The notes below the pieces were generated by a model. The model had not been told where the DNA came from. It searched no databases and saw nothing but the letters and a program-made list of their open reading frames with translations. From assembly GCF_026250525.1 (NCBI RefSeq), contig NZ_CP111048.1, positions 186,001 through 250,000 of the forward strand: 64,000 nucleotides of DNA, written 5' to 3'. Of the stretch, positions 36,946 to 45,520 are shown one piece after another (within the stretch, counting starts at the first letter, position 1; each line of letters begins with the position of its first letter). This DNA is from Chondrinema litorale (GTDB lineage Bacteria; Bacteroidota; Bacteroidia; Cytophagales; Flammeovirgaceae). A program made the translations under genes and the position numbers.

Positions 36946-38379
36946 ATGGAAGTACAGAATAACTCAGTTGTTTCTGAAGAAGTAAATGTTCCAGAAGGTT
37001 CGATCTGGAAAAATATTAATGATGCCATAAAAGGAACCGATGCTGATTATACGAAGATAGACCTCAAAAAAGCCATTTTATTGCTAGCTGTTCCAATGAT
37101 TTTGGAGTTAGTAATGGAATCTACTTTTGCAGTAGTTGATATCTATTTTGTAGGACAATTGGGTGCTTCTGCAGTGGCCACAGTTGGATTAACAGAAACC
37201 TATTTGTTTTTACTCTATTCAATCGCAATGGGTTTGTCTACTGCTGTAACTGCAATTATTGCCAGAAGAGTTGGTGAAAAGCAAAAAGAAGATGCAGGTA
37301 AATCTGCCATACAATCTATTTTTCTGGCAGTACTCATTTCTTTGCCTTTTACAATTGGAGGTATCTTTTTCTCTCAGGAACTTCTAGGTTTAATGGGAGC
37401 TGACCAATGGAGCATTGAAAATGGGTACGGCTACACCCAGTGGATGCTTGGAGCAAATTTAGTGATTGTATTGCTATTTGTGATTAATGCGGTATTTAGA
37501 GGAGCAGGAGATGCTGCTATCGCTATGCGCGTATTATGGATAGCCAATGGAATAAATATGGTTTTAGACCCACTTTTAATTTTAGGTTGGGGTCCAATTC
37601 CCTCATTAGGCATAGAAGGAGCTGCTATAGCTACAACTATTGGTAGAGCAATTGGTGTGGGAGTACAGTTTTGGTTGCTTATAAAAGGAGGTAAACACAT
37701 CAAAATTACGATGGAGCAGATTTACTGGAATTCTAAAATAGTACTAAACCTAATTAAAACTTCTCTAGGCGGTATTGGGCAAATGATTGTTTCTATGACC
37801 TCGTGGATTTTTTTAATGCGCATTATGGCTGATATTGGTAGTGAGGCAGTGGCCGGTTCTACAATTGCTTTGCGTATAATGCTATTTACATTAATGCCAG
37901 CTTGGGGGCTTTCAAATGCTGCGGCTACATTAGTAGGGCAAAACCTTGGGGCAAATAATCCAGATAGAGCAGAGTCTACAGTTTGGAAGATTGGTTTTTA
38001 TAATATGATATTTCTGGTAGCAGTATCTTTCGTCTACTTTTTTTATAATGAAAACCTAATGGCACTCTTCACAGATAATGAAACCGTAATTATGATCGGT
38101 GGGGAATGGCTTCAGATATTATCATATTCTTACTTTGTGTATGGTTGGTGGATGGTTTCAGTACAAGCTTTTAATGGTTCTGGAGACACAAAAACACCAA
38201 CATTATTAAACATTGTTTTTTTCTGGATGATCCAGATTCCACTATCTTATTGGTTGGCAATTGAGCTCGATTGGAAGTACTCAGGCGTGTTTTGGGGCGT
38301 ATTTTTCTCAGAAACGGCTGTAGGCTTATTTACACTTTGGTTGTTTAAAAAAGGTAAATGGAAAACTACTACGGTATAA
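36946..38379 (+). CDS. MATE-family efflux transporter
   Basis: 477 aa and polytopic, with about 12 membrane helices in two similar halves. The first half starts with KKAILLLAVPMILELVMESTFAVVD and contains the MATE signature around IYFVGQLGASAVATVGLTE and the motif NAVFRGAGDA. The second half repeats it with AVAGSTIALRI and FNGSGDTKTPT. MATE proteins export organic cations, drugs or metabolites in exchange for Na+ or H+. About 45 hydrophilic residues precede the first helix. It is a single gene bounded by terminators on both sides. NhaA further downstream would support an Na+ gradient, but coupling is not shown. Confidence 0.92.
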   Translation: MEVQNNSVVSEEVNVPEGSIWKNINDAIKGTDADYTKIDLKKAILLLAVPMILELVMESTFAVVDIYFVGQLGASAVATVGLTETYLFLLYSIAMGLSTAVTAIIARRVGEKQKEDAGKSAIQSIFLAVLISLPFTIGGIFFSQELLGLMGADQWSIENGYGYTQWMLGANLVIVLLFVINAVFRGAGDAAIAMRVLWIANGINMVLDPLLILGWGPIPSLGIEGAAIATTIGRAIGVGVQFWLLIKGGKHIKITMEQIYWNSKIVLNLIKTSLGGIGQMIVSMTSWIFLMRIMADIGSEAVAGSTIALRIMLFTLMPAWGLSNAAATLVGQNLGANNPDRAESTVWKIGFYNMIFLVAVSFVYFFYNENLMALFTDNETVIMIGGEWLQILSYSYFVYGWWMVSVQAFNGSGDTKTPTLLNIVFFWMIQIPLSYWLAIELDWKYSGVFWGVFFSETAVGLFTLWLFKKGKWKTTTV

Positions 38380-38409
38380 ATGAATTGATTCTTGTACATT
38401 ATGACTTAT

Positions 38410-38440
38410 AAACCTGAAGTGAAACTCAGGTTTTATTTTT
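38410..38440 (+). terminator. Rho-independent terminator after MATE gene
   Basis: aaacctga (38410-38417) pairs with tcaggttt (38426-38433) across an 8-nt loop, followed by a T-rich tract. Confidence 0.8.
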
Positions 38441-38471
38441 TACACCTAAAAGTGTAGAAAAAGTGTTGAAT

Positions 38472-38495
38472 AAAATCCACACTTTTGTGGATTTT
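38472..38495. repeat. Perfect 9-bp hairpin of unknown role
   Basis: aaaatccac (38472-38480) and its exact complement (38487-38495) enclose a 6-nt loop. It is not followed by a long T-run. It could be a backup terminator or an operator for the downstream membrane-protein gene. Confidence 0.45.
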
Positions 38496-38711
38496 GAACT
38501 ACACAATTTCACAAATTCAAATAATAGAGATTCTTCTAGTTTAATTAGCAATTTTTTAAATCGCCTTTTTGATGATCTCAAGCCATATTTAAATAAATGT
38601 AAATATTCTGATTGGTATGTGGCACAAAAGTTTATCTATAAATGCCAAATAGAAGATAGATTTCACTACTAACATACATTAATCAATCATATTAATTGGC
38701 TAAATAATTAA

Positions 38712-39440
38712 ATGGAATCTATTAACATACTAACATTAGAAATTACGGAGGTGGATAATACTAATTTGAATCCTCCATACAAAGCAGCGCTATTACTAGG
38801 CTTAATTGGTAGTACATTTTCTACTTTGTTTATCATATTTGGTTTAGGTAGAATTGGGGAAAATCCCTTAGTAGACTGGATGAATATAGGTGTATCCTAT
38901 TTTGATCAATCAATTATTAGTGCAAATCTAGGTTGGGAAGTATTAATGGCTGGAGTATTTATGCATCAAACTGCAGATATGCTTTGGGCTTTTGCTTTTT
39001 TCGGCCTATTATGGTTTTACACTAGAAAGTTAACTCCACTACAAATATTGATTGTAAGCATTCCGTGGGCAGTACTTGCTGCAGCAGTAGAATATTATAT
39101 CGTAGCAAATTGGTTACAACCGTTAGGTTCTATGCCTTTCTGGACTGCAATTCTTGTACATGTAGTATCAGGTTCAGTTTATCCTGTTTTTCCTTTAATT
39201 AGAAAATGGATGGGGCATGCAAATTTAAAATATGTAAACTTTGCTGAAGAGTGGTCTATTGTAATATGTGTTGGTATGCTTGCTTTTGGTATGCTTTGGG
39301 CAATGGGAAATTATAAATTGATTGTAAATAATCAATTTACCAATATATCTAAAAGCAGACCTGAAGTAGAGATTGTACAAGGTGTAACAGCCCAGCAATC
39401 TGTAAGTATCGATCTCTTGCGAAAAAGTATTCGCCAATGA
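38712..39440 (+). CDS. Hypothetical multi-pass membrane protein
   Basis: 242 aa. Five or six hydrophobic helices are visible: about 25-46 (AALLLGLIGSTFSTLFIIFGL), 73-88, 89-103 (LWAFAFFGLLWFY), 110-132, 140-160 and 185-202. The tail after residue 205 is hydrophilic. His and Trp residues lie in the membrane region (FMHQTADMLW), and ILVHVVSGSVYPVFPL occurs later. No family recognised. NhaA starts about 100 bp downstream on the same strand, without an obvious terminator between, so the two may be co-transcribed. Confidence 0.7.
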   Translation: MESINILTLEITEVDNTNLNPPYKAALLLGLIGSTFSTLFIIFGLGRIGENPLVDWMNIGVSYFDQSIISANLGWEVLMAGVFMHQTADMLWAFAFFGLLWFYTRKLTPLQILIVSIPWAVLAAAVEYYIVANWLQPLGSMPFWTAILVHVVSGSVYPVFPLIRKWMGHANLKYVNFAEEWSIVICVGMLAFGMLWAMGNYKLIVNNQFTNISKSRPEVEIVQGVTAQQSVSIDLLRKSIRQ

Positions 39441-39537
39441 GTTGAGCGGCTGCAACAATCAATCTTCTAGAAATTAATTATATGCCTAAATAATTGATTT
39501 ACCAGAAGTTCAATTTAACTGAAAGACGACTAACACA

Positions 39538-40878
39538 ATGAATCAAATAATACAAAAGGAATCTAAATCCTCATACATTCAAGAAACTGCGAGTAAGTTT
39601 TTAGATCGAGAAACCGCAGGTGGCTTAATACTCATTGTAGCTACCATATTGGCTTTAATAATTGGTAACTCTTCTTGGGCAGAAACTTATCATCACATTC
39701 TTGAAGAAAAATTTCTTTTTGGTTTTTCAGATTCACTTACTTTTGAACTTACCATAGAACAATGGATTAACGATGGCTTAATGGTCATCTTCTTTTTGGT
39801 AGCAGGCTTAGAGTTAAAGCGTGAGATTCTAGTTGGCGAACTTTCATCTTTTAAAAAAGCTTCTATGCCACTGCTAGCTGCTATTGGTGGTATGCTAATG
39901 CCGGCAGTAATCTATACAATTTTTAATGTAGGTTCTGAAAATGCACATGGTTGGGGGGTACCCATGGCAACAGATATTGCTTACTCATTAGGTATAATTG
40001 GTTTATTGGGCAAAAGAGTGCCTACACAAGTTAAAACATTTTTAATTGCCTTAGCCATTGCCGACGATTTGGGAGCCATTCTGGTTATCGCCTTTTTCTA
40101 TAGTAGTGATATTAGCTGGTTGCATTTAGGTATTTCTGGTGGACTTTTCGTAATGCTGATGGCTATGAACAAGTTCGGTTTTAAAAGCCTTTTCTGGTAT
40201 ATTCCCATAGGTATTGTGCTTTGGTATTTTACTTTAAAAGGAGGTATTCACCCAACAATTGCTGGTGTATTGTTTGCGATTTCAATTCCGGTAAAGCCGA
40301 AATTAGATAGTAAAATTCTGAAAGATAGAACGGTGCAAAATGTGGAGAAACTCGAACATACAGACATAGAGCACCGAGACCCAATGCAAGATATTGAGCA
40401 GAGAGAGATTTTAGAAAACATGAAAAAAGATACCAATAAATCTCGTCCACCTCTCATCAAATTAGAAAATGCCCTTATAGAATTCAATACCTTTTTTGTA
40501 ATTCCGATCTTTGCAATTGCTAATGCAGGTGTTGCGCTAGATATAAATATTATAGAAGTAATTACTGGCTCTGTTGGTTTAGGAATTATTCTAGGCTTAA
40601 TTGTAGGTAAGGCTTTGGGTATTAGTTTATTCTCTTATATAGGTTATAAACTTGGCATTGCCGAATTAAACAAGTCTATCAGTTGGGGGCACATTTTAGG
40701 AATTGGTTTTATAGCAGGTATCGGATTCACCATGTCTATATTTATTACCAACTTGGCATTTTACGATGCTGAAGTAGTGAAGCTATCAAAAATTAGTATT
40801 TTAATAGCCTCACTTGTAGCAGTAGTTAATGGACTTATCACAATGCTTATTGTAAAACCCAAAGAAACGGCAACTTAA
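39538..40878 (+). CDS. nhaA: Na+/H+ antiporter NhaA
   Basis: 446 aa. Inner-membrane antiporter that expels Na+ in exchange for protons, important for salt and alkaline tolerance. The family signatures are clear: FLDRETAGGLILI at the start, INDGLMVIFFLVAGLELKRE at 77-95, PMATDIAYSLG with Asp146, and the catalytic Asp176-Asp177 pair in ALAIADDLGAIL. It is longer than the E. coli protein (388 aa), mainly because of a charged loop at about 255-304 rich in Glu, Asp, Lys and His. The last helices carry the GIGFTMSIFI signature. Its stop is 1 bp from the end of the converging permease gene. Confidence 0.96.
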   Translation: MNQIIQKESKSSYIQETASKFLDRETAGGLILIVATILALIIGNSSWAETYHHILEEKFLFGFSDSLTFELTIEQWINDGLMVIFFLVAGLELKREILVGELSSFKKASMPLLAAIGGMLMPAVIYTIFNVGSENAHGWGVPMATDIAYSLGIIGLLGKRVPTQVKTFLIALAIADDLGAILVIAFFYSSDISWLHLGISGGLFVMLMAMNKFGFKSLFWYIPIGIVLWYFTLKGGIHPTIAGVLFAISIPVKPKLDSKILKDRTVQNVEKLEHTDIEHRDPMQDIEQREILENMKKDTNKSRPPLIKLENALIEFNTFFVIPIFAIANAGVALDINIIEVITGSVGLGIILGLIVGKALGISLFSYIGYKLGIAELNKSISWGHILGIGFIAGIGFTMSIFITNLAFYDAEVVKLSKISILIASLVAVVNGLITMLIVKPKETAT

Positions 40879-40879
40879 C

Positions 40880-43597
40880 TTATTCCGATTTTAAGTAATC
40901 TATCGGCTTGTTTGAGCTAGTTTTAATGGTTTGAAAACTTACTGTAGCCACAGTAATAAGCAGTAAAATTACAGCAGGTATTACAAAGATGAGCCAGCCC
41001 AGATTTACTTTAAAAGCAAAGCTATTAAGCCATTCTTGTGCAACAAAGTAAACAACAGGCAAAGTAATTACATTGCTAAAGATGATCAGCTTTACCAAGT
41101 CTCTGGAAAAGAGCAAGATCATTCCTCTAATTTTTGCACCCAATACTTTTCGTACTGCAATTTCTTTGGTTCTTTGAGTAATCATAAAGGTAGAAAGGCC
41201 AAATAAACCTAAGGCAGCTACTATTAACGCAAGGCTAGAGAAAAAGCCGAATACTTTACCAAATTGCTGATCAGCAGTATATTGTTTGTTAAAGAAATCG
41301 TCTAAGAAAAAGTATTCAAATTTATTCCCCGGAAATTTCTCTTTGTATTCTTGCTCTATGTAACTGATCGTTTCTGGCAGATTTTGCATTTTAAGATTGA
41401 TCGTAAAATACTCTCCCAAATAAACAGGCACCGGAAAATAGATTATTGGATCGTAATCGCTTCTTAAAGACCTTTGATGATAGTTGTCTAATACACCAAC
41501 AATTTCTCCTTTTCTATCCGCTGGCCCTAATGTAAAATGAATAAGTTGGTTAATCGCATCTTCAGGCTTACTAAAACCTAGATCGTTTATAGCCTTTTTA
41601 TTTAACATTACTGGTATTGGCTCTTTTCGATTGTCTATAGGATTAAGATTGTCATTATCATTAAAATTTCTACCTGCTAAGAGTGAGAGCCCGAAAGTTT
41701 CTATAAAATTTTTATTCGTATAAAAATGATAAATTGTTTTATCAGCATCACTTGTCTCATCGATCTTTCTCATCCCATTTAATTGAGAAATTTCTTCACC
41801 GGGGATGTTTTTAGTAGGAGCAAAGTTGTTTATTTCGGCATGTTCAAATAAAGCTGTTTGAAATGTTTCAAACCTATTTAGCATCGTTGAGTCACCCACT
41901 CTTGGAGATTGCACAATTAAAAGCTGATCTTGTGCATAACCCAAATCTTGTTTTCTCATAAACTCAACTTGTTTATAAACCAAAAGGGTTCCAGCAATGA
42001 GTGCAACAGAAATCGTAAACTGAAATCCAACTAAAAACTTTCTTAATATGATGCCTCTCTTAGATCGATAAAACTTGCCTTTTAAAACGGTAGCTTCTTT
42101 AAATGAAGAAAGTACAAAAGCAGGATAAAGGCTTGCAAAGAAAGAACCTAAAATAAATATAGCAGCTAATACACCCCAGAAAAGCGGCTCTTGAAAAAGC
42201 AATATATCTTCTAAACGAGTTCCTATATTTTTGCCTGTAAGTAGGCTAAAGTAAGGCAATGCAATTGTTACAAATACGACTGCTAGTAACACAGACAAAA
42301 GGTTTACAATAACAGATTCGAATAAAAACTGAAAAATTAATTGTTTTCTTGATGCTCCAATTACTTTTCGTAAACCAACCTCCTGTGCTCTTTCAATAGA
42401 TTTAGAAGTAGACAAATTGATATAATTTATCCATGCAATTACTAAAATGAGAAGGGCAATAACACTTAAAAAGTAAACAGTTTGCCTATTAGTGCGAATC
42501 TCTTGTTCTCGTCTTAAATTATTAGAGCCAAGTTGAATATCAGTAAGAGGTTGTACATAAAAGTGATACTGCTTATCGAGTTCCTTCATAATATCACCAA
42601 GATATTGATCTACTAAACCTGGTATTTTTGCTTCTAAATCTTTTTGTGTGGCAGAAGGTTTTAACTTGATATAAGTATAAAATTCTGGCCATCGCCAATT
42701 CCATGCAGATTGCCAGTCACCTTGGCCAAAATTTCGCATAAAAGCAGAGATCAACACATTAAATTTTACATGAGAATTTTCTGGTATATTCTTAAAAACT
42801 CCAGTAACTGTAAATGACCTAAAGCCATCTATTACTAAAGTTTTGCCCACTGGATTTTTATCACCAAAAAATTTCGCTGCTGTTGCCTCAGAAATAACAA
42901 TCGAACTCATATCATTGAGAGCAGTAGCCGGGTCTCCATATATAAATGGAAATGAAAACATGGTAAGAAAGGAAGGGTCTACATCATAGGCTTTCTCTTC
43001 ATTAAAAACAGTTTTGTTTCCTGCCGAATCTTCATAGGTGATTCCAACAATGTTTCCAGCAAAGATAGATTGATGAACAATTCTGGCATACTCTTCTACT
43101 TCTGGAAAATCTGCTTTCATAGCTGGCCCAACTCCCGGATGGTTGGTCGCCAAATCATCCATATAAACCCGGTAAATACGATCGCTGTCTTTATGGAATT
43201 TATCGTAGCTGAGTTCAAATGCTACATATTGTAAAATAAGAAAGCAAGCGGCTAAGCCTACAGATAAACCAAATACATTTACAATTGAGAATACTTTGTT
43301 TTTTAATGTATTCCGCCAAGAGATTACGAGGTAATTTTGAAATAAGCCAGACATACCATGTAGGTTAGGGATAAAACTTTTTTTCTTAAATGAAGAGGGT
43401 CTAAAGAATAACAGCACTTCCCAGATAAATAAAAAGCGGGCTTTTTTGAGTCCTTTTTTCTTTTCTCTGTGATAGAAAACTTCAAACAGATCACCTTGTA
43501 TTTCGTCTAATAAATCTGGATTGCAATACCATTCTAAAAAGCGATTAGCCCAGCCTGGCGGAGCATTTTTATCGGTATGTTTCTTATTATCATCCAT
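40880..43597 (-). CDS. Prefix-domain ABC transporter permease (FtsX/MacB type)
   Basis: 905 aa, the longest of the nine permeases. The prefix has Cys25 and GDLFEVF at 35-41, an atypical end in which ER(Y/F) becomes EVF. The linker, FIPNLHGMSGLFQNY, differs from the other operons. The first FtsX block starts near residue 371 with RAQEVGLRK; the second near 779 with RTKEIAVRK, where Gly is replaced by Ala. The tail is LKSE. The start codon lies inside the end of the PadR gene (8-bp overlap, ATGGATGA), so the two are coupled. It is convergent with nhaA with a 1-bp gap and no visible terminator. Confidence 0.93.
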   Translation of the reverse strand: MDDNKKHTDKNAPPGWANRFLEWYCNPDLLDEIQGDLFEVFYHREKKKGLKKARFLFIWEVLLFFRPSSFKKKSFIPNLHGMSGLFQNYLVISWRNTLKNKVFSIVNVFGLSVGLAACFLILQYVAFELSYDKFHKDSDRIYRVYMDDLATNHPGVGPAMKADFPEVEEYARIVHQSIFAGNIVGITYEDSAGNKTVFNEEKAYDVDPSFLTMFSFPFIYGDPATALNDMSSIVISEATAAKFFGDKNPVGKTLVIDGFRSFTVTGVFKNIPENSHVKFNVLISAFMRNFGQGDWQSAWNWRWPEFYTYIKLKPSATQKDLEAKIPGLVDQYLGDIMKELDKQYHFYVQPLTDIQLGSNNLRREQEIRTNRQTVYFLSVIALLILVIAWINYINLSTSKSIERAQEVGLRKVIGASRKQLIFQFLFESVIVNLLSVLLAVVFVTIALPYFSLLTGKNIGTRLEDILLFQEPLFWGVLAAIFILGSFFASLYPAFVLSSFKEATVLKGKFYRSKRGIILRKFLVGFQFTISVALIAGTLLVYKQVEFMRKQDLGYAQDQLLIVQSPRVGDSTMLNRFETFQTALFEHAEINNFAPTKNIPGEEISQLNGMRKIDETSDADKTIYHFYTNKNFIETFGLSLLAGRNFNDNDNLNPIDNRKEPIPVMLNKKAINDLGFSKPEDAINQLIHFTLGPADRKGEIVGVLDNYHQRSLRSDYDPIIYFPVPVYLGEYFTINLKMQNLPETISYIEQEYKEKFPGNKFEYFFLDDFFNKQYTADQQFGKVFGFFSSLALIVAALGLFGLSTFMITQRTKEIAVRKVLGAKIRGMILLFSRDLVKLIIFSNVITLPVVYFVAQEWLNSFAFKVNLGWLIFVIPAVILLLITVATVSFQTIKTSSNKPIDYLKSE

Positions 43598-43913
43598 TGT
43601 TTAAGCCTAGTTTAGGGATGAGTGACCAAAGTTGTAGTCGGTTTTCTTTGATATGAGAAATCACTTTATAACCATAGGGTGTGGCTTCGTAGAGTCTTTT
43701 TCTCCTGCCTCCTCGCTCAGAAGTAGATTCACCCATTTTAGATTTAACCATGCCTTTTGTTTCCAGCCTTTTTAAAACTGTATGTATCGCCGGAATTGAG
43801 ATTGTGTTGCCTGTTTTTTCTTCATAAGCTTCAGATACTGAAACACCATAAGCATCGTCTAATATCATTACAATTAATAAAACACTTTCTTCTAAATTTC
43901 CCAGATTCTCCAT
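43590..43913 (-). CDS. PadR-family transcriptional regulator
   Basis: 107 aa. Same architecture as the other PadR of the window: GNLEESVLLIVMILDDAYGVSV, recognition region SIPAIHTVLKRLETKGMV, wing SERGGRRKRLYEAT, and a C-terminal helix ending LWSLIPKLGLNNG. It is translationally coupled to the permease gene downstream. Direct repeats upstream are probably its operator. It likely represses the two-gene operon; the effector is unknown. Confidence 0.92.
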   Translation of the reverse strand: MENLGNLEESVLLIVMILDDAYGVSVSEAYEEKTGNTISIPAIHTVLKRLETKGMVKSKMGESTSERGGRRKRLYEATPYGYKVISHIKENRLQLWSLIPKLGLNNG

Positions 43914-43921
43914 TTTATTTG

Positions 43922-43980
43922 ATTAATATTTGTATAACAAATATATAAAAATTACTTTTATATCATTAACATTTGTATAA
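43922..43980 (-). promoter_or_regulatory. Tandem direct repeats and promoter upstream of PadR gene (putative operator)
   Basis: A 16-bp repeat, attaa(t/c)atttgtataa, occurs at 43922-43937 and 43965-43980, 43 bp apart with one mismatch. On the minus strand, a tatatttg sequence between the copies matches the Bacteroidota -7 consensus TAnnTTTG, about 30 nt before the start codon, so the repeats flank the promoter. This layout fits autoregulation. Confidence 0.6.
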
Positions 43981-44150
43981 AAAATAATTTTACCTGAATG
44001 TCGATTCATTTTTTATCTATAAAATGGATCAGCTCAGTACCACAAAGAAGGCTACTACCAAATAGAGGATATTAACAACAGTCCGACTTTTCTTTTGAAA
44101 TAGTCATTGCACTGTATTGCTCAAACACAAAATTTATCAATCAGTAGTCT

Positions 44151-44879
44151 ATGAAAAAGTTATGTTTACTCAGTCTTATCTTTATTGTCTTTTCTTTCTT
44201 TAAATCAGCTTATGCAGAGATTATAAATGGGTATGATGCAGAAATAATACAGGCTAGTAAAAATATTACTAATCTGGAATCTCTTAGAGAAGAAACGCTC
44301 AATAAAGCAGATCAACATTTTATAAATAAGGATATAAGATCGTTACATTTACTGGTAAAAAAACTTAGTAAAAATCAAAGAAAAACAGCTTACTTAATAA
44401 ATCAATTGAAGGTGATAGACCCAAAGTTGTATTATCAAATAAACACGATAAGAGATCTAGAAGGCAATGAAACAGATGTATATATAAAGGTAGTAGATGA
44501 CCTTAAGTGGAATTTTTTAGGGGCTACAAATGTGGCTCAAAGTGATAAAAATCCACATATTTACCATTCTTTGTATGGCGATACTACGGTAAATGTAATG
44601 CTTACTTTTCCATCAAAAGCAATAGCATTAAAAGTGCTAGTCCATGAGTTAGGGCATGTAAAATATCAGGTACCTAATTTAGCAAGCTATATGGTTTTTT
44701 ATCGGAAATCATATTTTGGCAAAAACTATAATAGCAGAATTTATGGTCATTTAGAGTATGATCCCAGCCACCATTCTGTAAAAGAAACGCTAAAAGCTTT
44801 TAGGCAAAAACAAACTGTGGTAAAACAATATGCAAAACAGCAGCGGAAAACGGCAAATACTTTAGTAAACTACAGATAA
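44151..44879 (+). CDS. Putative secreted zinc metalloprotease-like protein (HExxH)
   Basis: 242 aa with a clear signal peptide (MKKLCLLSLIFIVFSFF, cleavage near AYA, about 22). The mature region to about residue 100 is helical and charged. Residues 165-169 read HELGH inside VLVHELGHVKYQVP, the zinc-binding and catalytic motif of gluzincin/metzincin-type peptidases. Possible third ligands lie downstream (His200, Glu202, His207, His208 in GHLEYDPSHHS). The rest does not match a family I recognise, so enzyme activity is inferred from this motif alone. It is a single gene, divergent from the PadR-permease operon. Confidence 0.7.
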   Translation: MKKLCLLSLIFIVFSFFKSAYAEIINGYDAEIIQASKNITNLESLREETLNKADQHFINKDIRSLHLLVKKLSKNQRKTAYLINQLKVIDPKLYYQINTIRDLEGNETDVYIKVVDDLKWNFLGATNVAQSDKNPHIYHSLYGDTTVNVMLTFPSKAIALKVLVHELGHVKYQVPNLASYMVFYRKSYFGKNYNSRIYGHLEYDPSHHSVKETLKAFRQKQTVVKQYAKQQRKTANTLVNYR

Positions 44880-45107
44880 GGCACAAAAACGACAATTTTA
44901 ATATTCAAATTTCAATTTTTTATTCGAAAAAAATTTGTTTCTAATTATTTTTTATGATATTTGGAGAAACTCAGCCCGGGTGATATAAACACACATAAAT
45001 TTATTTAAATACTTATTTCCTGATTGCTGAATCATACAATTAGGGTGAATTTATTGGGAATAAAGTTTTTATTTCATATATTCACAATATCCACAGTTAC
45101 TGAAATT

Positions 45108-45317
45108 AACCAGTATTTCCACTTCAGATCAATTTTAAATTACACTACCTAACAGTTTTTAATTTATACTAAGGAATTGATCAATTTTCCTTTTATTCAA
45201 ATAGCAATTCTTATATCAGCATTCATCTTTATTTAGATGCAATAATGCTGATTAACTAATACCACAATAATTATATAATCAACCAGTAATTTCGAATCTG
45301 ATCGATTTTAAATTACA
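45108..45317 (+). repeat. Imperfect 37-bp direct repeat pair
   Basis: 45108-45144 and 45281-45317 both run from aaccagta to gattttaaattaca (first copy: caattttaaattaca) and agree at about 30 of 37 positions, 173 bp apart. The 3' half is the best conserved. They may be paired binding sites for a regulator of the SusC/SusD genes. Confidence 0.5.
45217..45250 (+). promoter_or_regulatory. Interrupted hairpin between the two direct repeats
   Basis: cagcatt (45217-45223) pairs with aatgctg (45244-45250), and catct (45224-45228) with agatg (45235-45239), leaving a 6-nt loop and a small one-sided bulge. No T-run follows. Possible leader structure. Confidence 0.4.
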
Positions 45318-45520
45318 AGACTACTATTAAAAAATAGAAATTTTAGCAGGCATTTTTATCAAAATTCCTTGCCTGATATCGTATGGCTTATTTCTTCCTT
45401 AGCACATTTATTCGCTAAAAGGAGGGTGCTATCTCTATGTACTATCGCAAACTATCTCGAACCTTCGACCAGTAATAACAAACTATACAACTAGTGTTCA
45501 TTTTAATTTTTTTTTAAGTT

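Larger units (their letters stand above)
38380..38711. other. Intergenic stretch with two hairpins between MATE and membrane-protein genes
   Basis: 332 bp. It holds the MATE terminator (38410-38440) and a second perfect hairpin at 38472-38495. A short TTG-initiated frame at 38463-38672 overlaps the second hairpin and is not accepted as a gene. No RNA gene seen. Confidence 0.6.
44880..45520. other. Long AT-rich leader region upstream of the SusC/SusD operon
   Basis: 641 bp without a convincing ORF. It contains two imperfect 37-bp direct repeats (45108-45144 and 45281-45317), a 12-bp perfect palindrome aattgatcaatt at 45175-45186, and a long interrupted hairpin at 45217-45250. Bacteroidota susC genes often have long regulated leaders, so a structured 5' untranslated region or a multi-site promoter is likely. 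No known riboswitch class recognised. Confidence 0.55.

Noticed and set aside
38463..38672. 69-codon TTG-initiated frame
   Set aside because: The beginning lies in a perfect hairpin, there is no ATG, and the composition is Asn/Phe-rich like translated AT-rich intergenic DNA.
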